A stretch of 11,210 bases of DNA from JANMZR01 sp031383555. Its GTDB lineage: Bacteria > Bacteroidota > Bacteroidia > Cytophagales > Spirosomataceae. This document shows positions 1-8,054 of the stretch, one piece after another. Position numbers and translations under genes: made by a program. Numbering within the stretch: position 1 is the first letter of the stretch; each line of letters opens with the position of its first letter. The stretch spans positions 1-11,210 of the forward strand of contig JANMZR010000259.1 in assembly GCA_031383555.1 (NCBI GenBank). Reading direction: 5' to 3'. The notes under the pieces are model-generated. The model was not told where the DNA came from. It made no database searches and worked only from the letters and a program-made list of their open reading frames with translations.

Positions 1-2790
1 GTCAAAATTCGTTGGTACATCTAGGCCCAAGCCACCGCCTACACCATAAAATGATACGTCGGCGTTGTAGGCTGATATTTTTGCTCGTCTAAATGAATTT
101 TTTAAATCGTTTTGGTCCAATGCATTTATTTTGAAAGTATCAGGCGTTGCTGCCAACCTCCATTTTAAAGCTTGCCTCGAAAGGTCGTAAACAGTGCGTG
201 AACCTTCGAAGTCATCAATAAACGAATTACCATTTACTCGAGGTGCCACCCCCGGGAACAATTGGGCATATTCTCCAGAAAAATCTATTTGTGATATTTC
301 CTTTGTTTGAAGCAAGGGGAGCTTGTCAATAACTTTTGTTAGAAATTTAGACTCTTTTTTAACTCCAGCATCAAATCCAACAATTGTATTATTGGTAGGC
401 TCATTGCCTATTGCCACCCTAGTTAAAAAGCCTGATGGTGTTTCTTTATATTTCATTACAGTGGCCCCCAAACGAATATCCTTTGTTAATGAATAGTCAA
501 ACCTACCGCCAATCATGGTTCTTATTTGGTTGGAGAAAAGGTCAGGTCGCTCATAATCTATACGAATTTCTCGACCAGAACTCATTATACTTTGGTTCAA
601 TATTCTCAATTGACCCATGCCCTCCTCAACTATATAATCAGTTCCTGATGAGAGCGGTACCCCTCCAGCGGATACAACTACAGTAGAGCCATCAACTCCA
701 AATGGTAATTGAATGGGTGTACCTCCTCCTCCACCTGAGGCTTGTGCACCTCCAGCTCCCACCTGGTTCCCTCCACCTTGCATATCACCTACTAGGAAAA
801 ATTTATTTTTTCGAGATAGTTGTTGTGCATCAGCCAAAGTTTTTCGATACAAGTCGTGGAACACATACTTTTCTATTAAGGTATCTTCAGTACCTTTTAT
901 GAAATTTTTCTCTAGTGTGGCTCCAAAAGGCTCTAATACTGGAAAAATAATTTTACCAAAACGGGTGTCTACAGTTGTGTTTTCAATAAAGTCAAAGTTA
1001 CCATCTGGTTGAGGGTCAAGCTGTTGATTGAGTCTATCTAAACCTAAAAGTTTTATAAGAGGTTTATCTTTGGTGTTAATACCTTCTTGGAGATTTGGAT
1101 TGTCAAAACCTGTTTTATCATCTTTGTAAATTACCCTCAATTGAAAACCTTGTTTAACAATAGAGTTGGTATTAAGTGAATAAACGTTTTTCATCATCAA
1201 ATCCCACATGGGGTTGGTCACATTATTTCTGATGGTCGACGACTTCAACATTTTCATATAAAGCACTTCATCTTCTTGCCTATTCTGATAGTCTTCAGTA
1301 AGTTCACCCACTTTATACTGGCGCCCTTGATAAGTATATTCGTACGACACGGCCAATACTTCGTCGTTTTTCAGTGGGGTTAGCAATGAAATATATCCCA
1401 TTTCATTATTTAGCCTATAATCTCTTTCTGTTAATTTTTTAGCGCCTCTAAGCAACTCAAAATCGGTACCACGCTGAAGGCCAAGGCCTTGCATGTCAGC
1501 ATTAATTTTATCAACTGGTCTTTTACCTGTTGTATATAAATTAAATATTTGGTCATAAAGCCCGTTTAACTTGTTAGTAGCGGGCTGGTTACTTGCACTT
1601 CCTCCAGCCAAATTAGCAAAACCTGCAATATTTCTTAGGGTTTCTGTATTACCAGTTCGGTTGGTTACATACACTTCAATTCTTGTAATGTTCACCCCAG
1701 AAAGTACGATTGGCATGTTTTTTAGCCATTTTTCATAATTATTTCTGAAAAAATGGGAGAGGAAAAAATGCCTATTTTCATCATAATTGTCACAACGAAT
1801 CTCAAAACCTTTGGCTTGGCCTCCACTACCACCTCGCAAATAAATTGACTCTACTTTAGAGCGTTGTTGCGAAACAGCCAATTGCATATCCAATTTTCCA
1901 AAACGCAATAAAGTTTTGAGGCCAATCAAATTACTTACCCCCGTTATTAAGGTTGTAGGTAAAGTAAAATTAATATTTCCAGCCTCCACATTTTGAATAA
2001 TATCTTCTTCCTGAGCACGATAGTTCATTTTCAATTGATTTTGAAAGTTGAAACTTGCTTTTGTATCGAAGTTGGTATTTATTTTCATGAGGTCGCCAAT
2101 ACCTCCTGTAAGGTTAAAGCTTGCCTGCTGATTAAATACAAATTGGCCTGATTTACGTTGCCTGATGGGTAAAAGCGGGTTATCGGAATTTTGAAAAAAG
2201 GCACCTATTTCAACACTCACAAATCCGTTTGGTTGCAAATCTATTTTTTGACCTAAAATACTATCGAATATTTTACTTTTAAATAATTTCGGTTTCAAAC
2301 CACGGCCACTTATATCAGAAATGCCATCTGTTGCCGAAGCATATTGGCGCATCATCTTGTTATACAAATAATTGTCTTGCTGTTTGGAATATTGGTCTAA
2401 GGAAATATTTTCGGGAATACGATAGTTTGAAAATGGAGATTTTTTCTCGCTACTTTTTTGCTCAAATCTAATACTGCCTTCGGGGTTAAATGAGAAATTA
2501 TATAGCTTATCGGTAGCTTGATTCAAATAAAAAGGCGATGAGTATTTTGGATTGGTTGAAAAAGTAGAAAATTGATCTGAAAAATTATATTTAGGATTTT
2601 TACCTGATTTTATAACTTTAATTGTATCAAATTTAGCTATTTGTGTATTTGAATTTGGAGTAACCTGTTGTGCAAAAAACACCCCACTTTGGTTAAATAA
2701 AAATATTAACCCAAACAGTATGGTTCTGATATAATGGTTTGGATAAGTATTCAATTTATAAAGTAATTTTTTTAAGGGCAGAGTTAACAT
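1..2790 (-). CDS. sprA: SprA, type IX secretion outer-membrane translocon (3' end cut by window)
   Basis: SprA forms the very large outer-membrane beta-barrel through which type IX secretion substrates leave the cell; in Flavobacterium johnsoniae it is needed for gliding and surface adhesin export. I translated the minus strand by hand from the ATG at 2788-2790 and found one uninterrupted frame of 930 codons reaching base 1 with no stop, so the gene is partial at its C-terminal end; full-length family members have about 2,400 residues. Residues 1-40 form a signal peptide: basic n-region, hydrophobic core ILFGLIFLF, cleavage likely after FFA. Family hallmarks are a NITRIEVYVTNRTGNTE stretch, an MMKNVYSL motif near residue 530, VDGSTVVVSAGG at 699 onward, and NGNSFIDDFEGSR with FIDDFEGSR at 857-865. 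A glycine-rich insert lies at about 671-690. It follows ruvA by 42 bp and is probably co-transcribed with it; this gene order is common in the phylum. No Shine-Dalgarno sequence precedes the start. Confidence 0.95.
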   Translation of the reverse strand, partial: MLTLPLKKLLYKLNTYPNHYIRTILFGLIFLFNQSGVFFAQQVTPNSNTQIAKFDTIKVIKSGKNPKYNFSDQFSTFSTNPKYSSPFYLNQATDKLYNFSFNPEGSIRFEQKSSEKKSPFSNYRIPENISLDQYSKQQDNYLYNKMMRQYASATDGISDISGRGLKPKLFKSKIFDSILGQKIDLQPNGFVSVEIGAFFQNSDNPLLPIRQRKSGQFVFNQQASFNLTGGIGDLMKINTNFDTKASFNFQNQLKMNYRAQEEDIIQNVEAGNINFTLPTTLITGVSNLIGLKTLLRFGKLDMQLAVSQQRSKVESIYLRGGSGGQAKGFEIRCDNYDENRHFFLSHFFRNNYEKWLKNMPIVLSGVNITRIEVYVTNRTGNTETLRNIAGFANLAGGSASNQPATNKLNGLYDQIFNLYTTGKRPVDKINADMQGLGLQRGTDFELLRGAKKLTERDYRLNNEMGYISLLTPLKNDEVLAVSYEYTYQGRQYKVGELTEDYQNRQEDEVLYMKMLKSSTIRNNVTNPMWDLMMKNVYSLNTNSIVKQGFQLRVIYKDDKTGFDNPNLQEGINTKDKPLIKLLGLDRLNQQLDPQPDGNFDFIENTTVDTRFGKIIFPVLEPFGATLEKNFIKGTEDTLIEKYVFHDLYRKTLADAQQLSRKNKFFLVGDMQGGGNQVGAGGAQASGGGGGTPIQLPFGVDGSTVVVSAGGVPLSSGTDYIVEEGMGQLRILNQSIMSSGREIRIDYERPDLFSNQIRTMIGGRFDYSLTKDIRLGATVMKYKETPSGFLTRVAIGNEPTNNTIVGFDAGVKKESKFLTKVIDKLPLLQTKEISQIDFSGEYAQLFPGVAPRVNGNSFIDDFEGSRTVYDLSRQALKWRLAATPDTFKINALDQNDLKNSFRRAKISAYNADVSFYGVGGGLGLDVPTNFD

Positions 2791-2832
2791 AAATTTTAAA
2801 CGGAACAAAAGCGCAAAATAGTATAGTTTTTT

Positions 2833-3426
2833 TTATCTTAAGGCCAGTTTTATTAAATTTTCAATGGATATATTTAGGCCTTCTTTTTTAATTATTGTAT
2901 CTATACTTTTTTCAGCTACGTTTCTAGCAATTCCTAAGGTAGTTAAAGCTGCCAAGGCTTCACTTTTAAGGGCATAACTCGGCATTCCAATATTTAAGCT
3001 AGTGCCTCCACCTGTCATTTGGTCTTTCTTGAGTTTATCTTTCAACTCAATTATTGCCCTGGCGGCTGTTTTAGCGCCTATTCCTTTTATGCTTTGCACT
3101 GTTCGTACATCTTCAGTAACAATAGCATTTTTTATTTCTGAAGCGGAAAGTGAAGAAAGCATTACCATTGCTGTTCCTGGACCAATACCAGAAACTGAGA
3201 TTAAATCGACAAATAAATCTTTTTCATCAATTTCAAAAAAACCAAATAGTGTATGGGCGTCTTCTTTTATATTCAAATGAGTATGCAACTTTACCAATTC
3301 GTCTGAAATAGATAATGCTGAGTAGGTTTGAAGAGAGATTCGAATATGATACCCAATACCACCTACATCAATTATAACATAGGTGGGATCTTTAACAACT
3401 AACTTACCTTTTATATATGCTATCAT
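2833..3426 (-). CDS. ruvA: Holliday junction branch migration protein RuvA
   Basis: RuvA binds four-way DNA junctions as a tetramer and loads the RuvB hexameric motor for branch migration in recombinational repair. The 197-residue product is close to the usual length (E. coli 203). Three domains are visible: an N-terminal OB fold (about 1-64, starting MIAYIKGKL), two helix-hairpin-helix units with the glycine pairs SGIGPGTA (79-86) and KGIGAKTAA (114-122), and a C-terminal RuvB-contacting domain (about 150-197) after a Gly/Thr-rich flexible linker at 138-143. Residues E55-D56, in KEDAHTLFGF, match the acidic pin that separates strands at the junction. The start is the ATG at 3424-3426 and agrees with the family N-terminus. 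RuvB and RuvC are not in the window. A 123-bp gap separates it from the transglycosylase gene upstream; I saw no convincing promoter match there. Confidence 0.97.
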   Translation of the reverse strand: MIAYIKGKLVVKDPTYVIIDVGGIGYHIRISLQTYSALSISDELVKLHTHLNIKEDAHTLFGFFEIDEKDLFVDLISVSGIGPGTAMVMLSSLSASEIKNAIVTEDVRTVQSIKGIGAKTAARAIIELKDKLKKDQMTGGGTSLNIGMPSYALKSEALAALTTLGIARNVAEKSIDTIIKKEGLNISIENLIKLALR

Positions 3427-3549
3427 AACGAATTACAATTATTCTTAATTTAATGTGTCAGAATTGATTTTCAAGCAATTCAAAAACAATTTAATAATAA
3501 AAATTCAGAAAAATTTAAAGCCAGCCATTAAACTATACTAAATTTTAAA

Positions 3550-5316
3550 TTAGCTTAACCTTAATTTTTGACCTGGCTTTAGGTTGTTATTTTTAATTGC
3601 GTTTAATTTTATAATTTTCTCAACGGTGGTTCCTTCATATCGTTGTGCAATGCTCCAAATGGTATCGCCTTTATTTACCACATGAAACTTTTGGTTTATA
3701 GTTTTCGCTTTATCTTCAGCGTCATTTTTGGCTATTTTATTAGATAATTTTTCCTCGGTATTTCCAGTCAGCTTTAATTTTTGACCATACTTTATTTTAT
3801 TAGATTTCTCAAGACTGTTCCAATTCTTCAAATCTTCCAAATCAATATCATATTTTGATGCAATTTGGGTTAAATTCTCGCCTTTTTTCACAATGTGAAA
3901 GCTTGCACTTTTTGAATGATTCTTTTCAGTGATTTCTTTAGACTTTTTAGTTGGAGATTTTTCTTCAATTTTTCTGGAATTTTTGGCGAAATATTCAGCT
4001 TTTATTGGTGCATTTTCCAGATAAAGTTTTATTTTTTGGCCATACTTTATGCTATTTGTCTTTTTTATTTTGTTCCATGACTTAACATCATAAAGGTCAA
4101 CACCATATTTATTTGCAATTTGACTCAGATTTTCACCTCTTTTTATGATGTGATATTTAATAGTCGGTTTCCTTTTGGCTACTTCTTCAAACTCGTCTGT
4201 ATCGTTGGCGGCCAATGTAGCTTTTGTTTCTTCATCATCACTGTCACCTGATTCTGTGTTAGCTTTTTTATTTGATTTTTTACTTTTACTAGCTAAAACA
4301 GTTGAGTCTTGTTGGTCGATTTCAATTTCAAACTTTGATTTCTTTGATGTTCTTTTTGATGCTGAATCCAATATTGCTACTCTATTTTCGTCAAAAAAAG
4401 AATAACAATTTATGGGTATTTCTAGCAAAAAATCCTTTGTTGTTTCTGGCAATTCGGTTGAAATTATATGTGGATTTACTTGCTGAAAGTCTTCAAAAGC
4501 AATATGGCTTAAACTAGCCAATGTACTCAAATTCAAATAATTACTAACCATAATTGGAGCTGATTGTGGTATAGTTTCATCTCTATCTGGGAATATTCCA
4601 TAGTCAGCAGCGTGGTGCATCATATATATCATAGCCACATATTGAGGCACATAACTTCTTGTTTGTTTATGTAAAAAAGGATAAATTTCCCAAAAGCCAC
4701 CACCGCCAGCTTTTCTTATGGCTCTTTTTACATTGCCAGGGCCCGTATTATATGCGGCAAGCACTAGTTCCCAATCGCCAAAAATTCGGTAGAGTTGTCG
4801 CATATATTTACAAGCAGCCTCAGTCGATTTTATTACGTGATGGCGTTCATCAATATATTTATCGATTCTCAAACCAAAGTCAATTCTGCCAGTTTTTGGC
4901 ATAAATTGCCATAAACCAGCCGCCCCGGCATAAGAAATTGCCTTTGCATTAAGTCCTGATTCAATCAATGATAAGTACTTTATTTCGTCAGGAATACCAT
5001 ATTTTTTTAGATTTTCTTCAAATATTGGGAAAAAGTAGTTCTTTCTTTCGAGCATAGTTTTAGTGAAACTAGGCTTACGGTATGTAAAAAAATCGACAAA
5101 TGAATGTACGTATTGGTTGTATTTTAAAGGAACTTCATTTTGTAGTTTTTCCAATCTAACTCTAATGGTTTCGCCATCTACACTTGGAATGGTTTCATTT
5201 ATTACGATATTGGTTGCGGTATCAGGTTTAATTTCTTGCGAAAATAGCAACCCATTGAAAAGTAACCCAATAGTTGTAAAAAGTAATAATTTTAAATTTA
5301 TGTTTTTTATATTCAT
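3550..5316 (-). CDS. mltD: LysM-containing lytic murein transglycosylase, MltD type
   Basis: This enzyme is predicted to cleave the MurNAc-GlcNAc bond of peptidoglycan with formation of 1,6-anhydro-MurNAc. The 588-residue protein starts with a signal peptide (1-26, ending LLFSQ). A family 1 SLT catalytic domain follows at about 95-235, with the proposed general acid E119 in the motif LSLIESGLN, then GAAGLWQFMP (131-140) and the LAAYNTGPGNVKRAI block (186-200). Three LysM glycan-binding units lie at about 387-431, 472-516 and 543-587, joined by Lys/Ser/Glu-rich low-complexity linkers; the domain order SLT then LysM repeats is that of MltD. There is no lipobox cysteine at the end of the signal, so a lipoprotein is not indicated. 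The ATG at 5314-5316 is chosen because it begins the signal peptide. An out-of-frame ATG five bases upstream meets a stop at once. The gene lies 132 bp after gatA; cotranscription is possible but not shown. The exact subfamily name is inferred. Confidence 0.93.
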   Translation of the reverse strand: MNIKNINLKLLLFTTIGLLFNGLLFSQEIKPDTATNIVINETIPSVDGETIRVRLEKLQNEVPLKYNQYVHSFVDFFTYRKPSFTKTMLERKNYFFPIFEENLKKYGIPDEIKYLSLIESGLNAKAISYAGAAGLWQFMPKTGRIDFGLRIDKYIDERHHVIKSTEAACKYMRQLYRIFGDWELVLAAYNTGPGNVKRAIRKAGGGGFWEIYPFLHKQTRSYVPQYVAMIYMMHHAADYGIFPDRDETIPQSAPIMVSNYLNLSTLASLSHIAFEDFQQVNPHIISTELPETTKDFLLEIPINCYSFFDENRVAILDSASKRTSKKSKFEIEIDQQDSTVLASKSKKSNKKANTESGDSDDEETKATLAANDTDEFEEVAKRKPTIKYHIIKRGENLSQIANKYGVDLYDVKSWNKIKKTNSIKYGQKIKLYLENAPIKAEYFAKNSRKIEEKSPTKKSKEITEKNHSKSASFHIVKKGENLTQIASKYDIDLEDLKNWNSLEKSNKIKYGQKLKLTGNTEEKLSNKIAKNDAEDKAKTINQKFHVVNKGDTIWSIAQRYEGTTVEKIIKLNAIKNNNLKPGQKLRLS

Positions 5317-5349
5317 TACATTTTTTCGCTTTTTTCTAATAAAATAACC

Positions 5350-5367
5350 AAAATTGGTGCCAATTTT
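5350..5367. repeat. Perfect 8-2-8 palindrome in the leader of the transglycosylase gene
   Basis: Arms AAAATTGG (5350-5357) and CCAATTTT (5360-5367) are perfect reverse complements around a TG centre. The palindrome lies 33 bp upstream of the transglycosylase start codon. A two-base loop is too tight for a good RNA hairpin without opening the centre, so a binding site for a dimeric regulator fits better than a terminator. No T-run follows it in the minus direction. The function is inferred only from symmetry and position; in AT-rich DNA it could be chance. Confidence 0.4.
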
Positions 5368-5448
5368 AAATATTTTCCAAAATAATATTTATTTAAAAAC
5401 CTTAAAATTCCCCTAAACTACAACATTAAAAACGTAATTATTGACGAT

Positions 5449-6873
5449 TTATTTTTCACCTATTGATTTTGCAAAATCAAATAATTTTTTCTCTTCAAAA
5501 CTTCCAGCCATTATTTGGAAGCCAATTGGCAAGCCTTTTTTATCGGTTCCATTTGGTATAGATATCGCTGGATTTCCTACAACATTGGCCTGTACAGTGA
5601 ATAAATCTGCCAAATATTCTTCAATGGGATTATCTGATTTTTTATTTAGTTCAAATGCAGTTGTTGGGGCGGTTGGGAATATTAAAAAATCATACTTTTG
5701 AAAAATCTTATCGGTTTCCTCTTTTATTAATCGCCTAACCTTTTGAGCTTTAGTATAATAGGCATCATAATAACTTGCAGATAGCACAAAGGTGCCTAAT
5801 AAAATTCTGTTTTTTACTTCATTACCGAAGCCTTCTGACCTCGATTTCTTGTAATGAGAAATTAAGTCTGTGGCTTTTTCTGTGCGATGCCCATACCTTA
5901 CGCCATCATATCGAGACAGATTTGAACTTGCCTCTGCCGTGGTAAGTATATAATAGGTGGGCAAAAAGTATTGCATCAAAGGAAAATCAACCACCTCAAC
6001 TGAATGCCCTTCCGATTTCAATTGACTTATTTTTAGCAGAGTAGCCTTTTTTACCTCCTCATTTAAGCCTTCATTTTCAATGGCATCTTTAAAATAGGCA
6101 ATCGAATATTTCTTATTTTGCGCTAAATTTTCTGAATAGATTGCAACTTTATTTGTTGATGATGTGGCATCATTTTCATCAAAACCCGCCATAATTTCGG
6201 TAATCAATGCGGCATCCTCAACAGATTTTGTGATTGGGCCTATTGTATCAAATGATGAGGCATAAGCTTTCAAACCCCAACGAGATACCCTGGCATAAGT
6301 TGGCTTAAAACCAACTACCCCACAGAAGCCAGCGGGTTGCCTTACGGAGCCACCTGTGTCGGTACCAATAGAGGCATGGCACATATTTGATTGTACTGCA
6401 GCAGCTGAGCCACCTGATGACCCACCAGTTACTCGACTTTGATCAACTGAATTTTTTGTAGGACCATAGGCTGAATTTTCGTTGGCTGAGCCCATTCCGA
6501 ATTCATCACAATTTTGCCTTCCTATTATTATTGCCCCTTCGTCAATGAGCCTTTGAACAGCTGTTGCAGTATAAAGTGATTTAAATCCTTTTAAAATATT
6601 ACTTCCGCCAGTTGAGTTATGATTTTTATAACATAATAAGTCTTTGATACCTATTATACATCCAGTTAGCCTTTTAAATTGATTAATTGCAACAACATTA
6701 TCAGCATGTTTCGCTTGCTCAATGGCCTCCGAATCATATATTTCAATAAAGGCATTGATTGATTTATTATGATTTTTTATGTTTTCCAAATAATATTCAA
6801 CTAAAGTTAGGCATGTGGTTTGGCCTTCTTTTAATGCAATTTGAATCTCATTTATCGATTTATAATCTTTCAA
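5449..6873 (-). CDS. gatA: Asp-tRNA(Asn)/Glu-tRNA(Gln) amidotransferase subunit A
   Basis: GatA is the amidase subunit of GatCAB: it releases ammonia from glutamine, which GatB uses to convert mischarged Glu-tRNA(Gln) and/or Asp-tRNA(Asn). The 474-residue length fits the family (about 480). The amidase-signature catalytic triad is visible as K77 (in GIKDLL), S152 (in TGGSSGGS) and S176 (in TDTGGSVRQP). The block SSNLSRYDGVRYGHR (316-330) separates GatA from generic amidases. The start is unusual: TTG at 6871-6873. The in-frame codons upstream read TAG CCC TTA ATT before it, so no ATG is available, and the first internal Met is at residue 127, which would remove the catalytic Lys. Translation from TTG gives a family-like N-terminus (KDYKSINEIQ). 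The gene follows the tatA terminator, so it probably has its own promoter in the short gap. gatB and gatC are not present in the window, which is common in this phylum. Confidence 0.96.
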   Translation of the reverse strand: MKDYKSINEIQIALKEGQTTCLTLVEYYLENIKNHNKSINAFIEIYDSEAIEQAKHADNVVAINQFKRLTGCIIGIKDLLCYKNHNSTGGSNILKGFKSLYTATAVQRLIDEGAIIIGRQNCDEFGMGSANENSAYGPTKNSVDQSRVTGGSSGGSAAAVQSNMCHASIGTDTGGSVRQPAGFCGVVGFKPTYARVSRWGLKAYASSFDTIGPITKSVEDAALITEIMAGFDENDATSSTNKVAIYSENLAQNKKYSIAYFKDAIENEGLNEEVKKATLLKISQLKSEGHSVEVVDFPLMQYFLPTYYILTTAEASSNLSRYDGVRYGHRTEKATDLISHYKKSRSEGFGNEVKNRILLGTFVLSASYYDAYYTKAQKVRRLIKEETDKIFQKYDFLIFPTAPTTAFELNKKSDNPIEEYLADLFTVQANVVGNPAISIPNGTDKKGLPIGFQIMAGSFEEKKLFDFAKSIGEK

Positions 6874-6930
6874 AATTAAGGGCTATAAATAATTCGGAAT
6901 TAAAAAAGAACTGGTATTTTTTGGGCTTAG

Positions 6931-6982
6931 TATAAAAAACGAAAGCATAGTTAAATGACTTTTTGAAATCAGTTAACTATGC
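6931..6982 (-). terminator. Intrinsic terminator after tatA
   Basis: Arms GCATAGTTAA (6945-6954) and TTAACTATGC (6973-6982) are perfect reverse complements. After one A/G mismatch, three further pairs (6956-6958 with 6969-6971) lengthen the stem to 14 positions, leaving a 10-base loop. Read on the minus strand, the stem is followed directly by TTTCGTTTTTTATA, a typical U-tract. It lies about 120 bases past the tatA stop and 71 bases before the gatA start, so it should end the tatA transcript and separate it from gatA. Confidence 0.7.
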
Positions 6983-7105
6983 AGTGTATGGTTTAATACA
7001 ATTCAAAATAATAGTAGAATTGATTGGTTTCTTTCTATTAAAGTTTTAAAAAAGTTATTTACAAGTAAATAAACTATTTTAACCTAAAACTTCAAGATCA
7101 AAAAA

Positions 7106-7306
7106 TTAATTATTTTCGTCTAACGATTTATCAATCTCACTCTTAACGTCTTTTGTGGCATCCTTAAACTCACGAATGCCTTTACCTAAACCTCGTGCTA
7201 GCTCAGGGATTTTTTTAGCCCCAAACAACAACAACATAGCAAACATAATCAGGGCGATTTCTGGGCCTCCAAGACCTAAAATCAAGAATAATGAATTTGT
7301 GAACAT
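7106..7306 (-). CDS. tatA: Twin-arginine translocase subunit TatA/TatE
   Basis: TatA oligomerises in the inner membrane to let folded twin-arginine substrates through after recognition by TatC. The 66-residue product has the expected order: a short N-terminal extension, a brief transmembrane helix (about 14-28, GPEIALIMFAMLLLF), the glycine hinge, the amphipathic helix with the FGAKKIPELARGLG signature (28-41), and a charged C-terminal tail. The polar residue at the helix entry is E16, in GPEI. The ATG at 7304-7306 is the only suitable start. No tatC lies nearby, and the paralogue TatB cannot be ruled out by sequence alone, although the short tail and FGAKKIPE motif favour TatA/E. A candidate promoter lies upstream (7370-7406) and a hairpin terminator downstream, which suggests a monocistronic unit. 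Confidence 0.95.
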   Translation of the reverse strand: MFTNSLFLILGLGGPEIALIMFAMLLLFGAKKIPELARGLGKGIREFKDATKDVKSEIDKSLDENN

Positions 7307-7369
7307 AGCTTTTTAAATTTTATTTTATTTGGCAATTAAATGACCAGTTTGTTACTTTAGAACAATAAA

Positions 7370-7406
7370 CAAAGTTAATGATAAATATAAGGCAATTGAA
7401 CAAAAA
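7370..7406 (-). promoter_or_regulatory. Candidate Bacteroidota-type promoter for tatA
   Basis: On the minus strand the octamer TAACTTTG (7370-7377) is an exact match to the phylum's -7 element TAnnTTTG. A -33-like TTTTTG lies 23 bases upstream (7401-7406), and another TTG is only 15 bases upstream (7393-7395), so spacing is not ideal either way. Initiation would fall near 7360-7365 and give a leader of about 55-60 bases. The site lies between the ykvA-like stop and tatA, as expected if tatA is transcribed on its own. Confidence 0.45.
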
Positions 7407-7408
7407 TC

Positions 7409-7840
7409 TTATTTAATTTCAGAAGCGCCTGTTACTTCCCATTCTTCAAACTTTTTCAGGTCAGTATCTATACTTTTTACAACCCAAACCAACAATGCCA
7501 AGTCGTCTGTTAATCCTAAAACTGGCAAAAAATCGGGTAATAGGTCTATTGGCGAAATAAAATATATGAAAGAAGCCAATATTTTTAACAAGGTTTCTGC
7601 TGGTACAGCTCTGTAATCACCTTTCACATAAGCTTTTACTAACCTTTCAAGCAAGGTCAATTTGGATAATATTAAATCAATAACGCCTTTATTACCACTA
7701 TTATTAGATGCTTTCATTAAAGCATCTCGCAATAATTTCAAAATTAGAAAAGAGTTTCCAGCCATTCTACCAGCCTTTCCAGTTGCTTTTTTGAAAAATA
7801 TTGAATCTAAAACTTTTGATATGAGGTCTTTATTTGACAT
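7409..7840 (-). CDS. DUF1232 (YkvA-like) protein, possible membrane protein of unknown role
   Basis: This 143-residue protein carries the DUF1232 signature (about 85-121): the core YFISPIDLLPDFLPV (93-107) followed by GLTDDLALL (109-117). This short, hydrophobic, proline-containing hairpin is shared with Bacillus YkvA and many uncharacterised proteins. The region before it (about 20-75) is predicted helical with several basic residues, and the C-terminus ends in an acidic stretch (KKFEEWEVTGASE). No signal peptide is seen. The family has no established biochemical function, so none is assigned. The ATG at 7838-7840 is used; no Shine-Dalgarno precedes it. The gene is divergent from mdh across a 287-bp gap carrying a promoter-like element for each gene. 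It lies 102 bp before tatA, which has its own candidate promoter, so linkage with tatA is uncertain. Confidence 0.88.
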   Translation of the reverse strand: MSNKDLISKVLDSIFFKKATGKAGRMAGNSFLILKLLRDALMKASNNSGNKGVIDLILSKLTLLERLVKAYVKGDYRAVPAETLLKILASFIYFISPIDLLPDFLPVLGLTDDLALLVWVVKSIDTDLKKFEEWEVTGASEIK

Positions 7841-7900
7841 AATATTGTAATTACATTTTTTTAATTAACAATAATTTGAATTTTTCATTGTATTTATTTT

Positions 7901-7935
7901 CAAAAATACTAAAATATTAGCTCAAATTCACAAAA
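7901..7935 (-). promoter_or_regulatory. Candidate Bacteroidota-type promoter for the DUF1232 gene
   Basis: On the minus strand TATTTTTG (7901-7908) matches TAnnTTTG exactly. It is preceded by TTTTG (7931-7935) with a 22-base spacer, within the range reported for -33/-7 pairs in this phylum. It is 60 bases from the start codon. AT-richness raises the chance of a random match, so the spacing and position carry the argument. Confidence 0.5.
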
Positions 7936-8054
7936 CAATTATAAGTGGCAAAATTTTGTTATAGGTCTTTAAATTCAATTTTAAGGAGGTTTAAGTTCTG
8001 ATTTTTAAGATTTTTTGCATTAGCACCTTTATTTTGAATTTTGGGTTTGTTTTA

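Noticed and set aside
435..1012. Plus-strand open frames, one with a proline-rich stretch (VPPPPPEACAPPAP)
   Set aside because: They are antisense to the continuous sprA frame. The proline run is just the complement of SprA's glycine-rich insert, and no start signal or promoter supports them.
3519..3578. AAAGCCAG and CTGGCTTT pair as a possible terminator after the transglycosylase gene
   Set aside because: Arms are only 8 bp, about 44 bases apart, and one lies inside the coding end of the gene; no U-tract is placed correctly.
7983..7990. AAGGAGGT, a perfect Shine-Dalgarno-like octamer left of mdh
   Set aside because: No ATG, GTG or TTG follows at a usable distance; only a CTG at 7998-8000 opens a frame of about 30 codons. 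It also lies upstream of the candidate mdh promoter, and this phylum rarely uses Shine-Dalgarno pairing. Probably chance.
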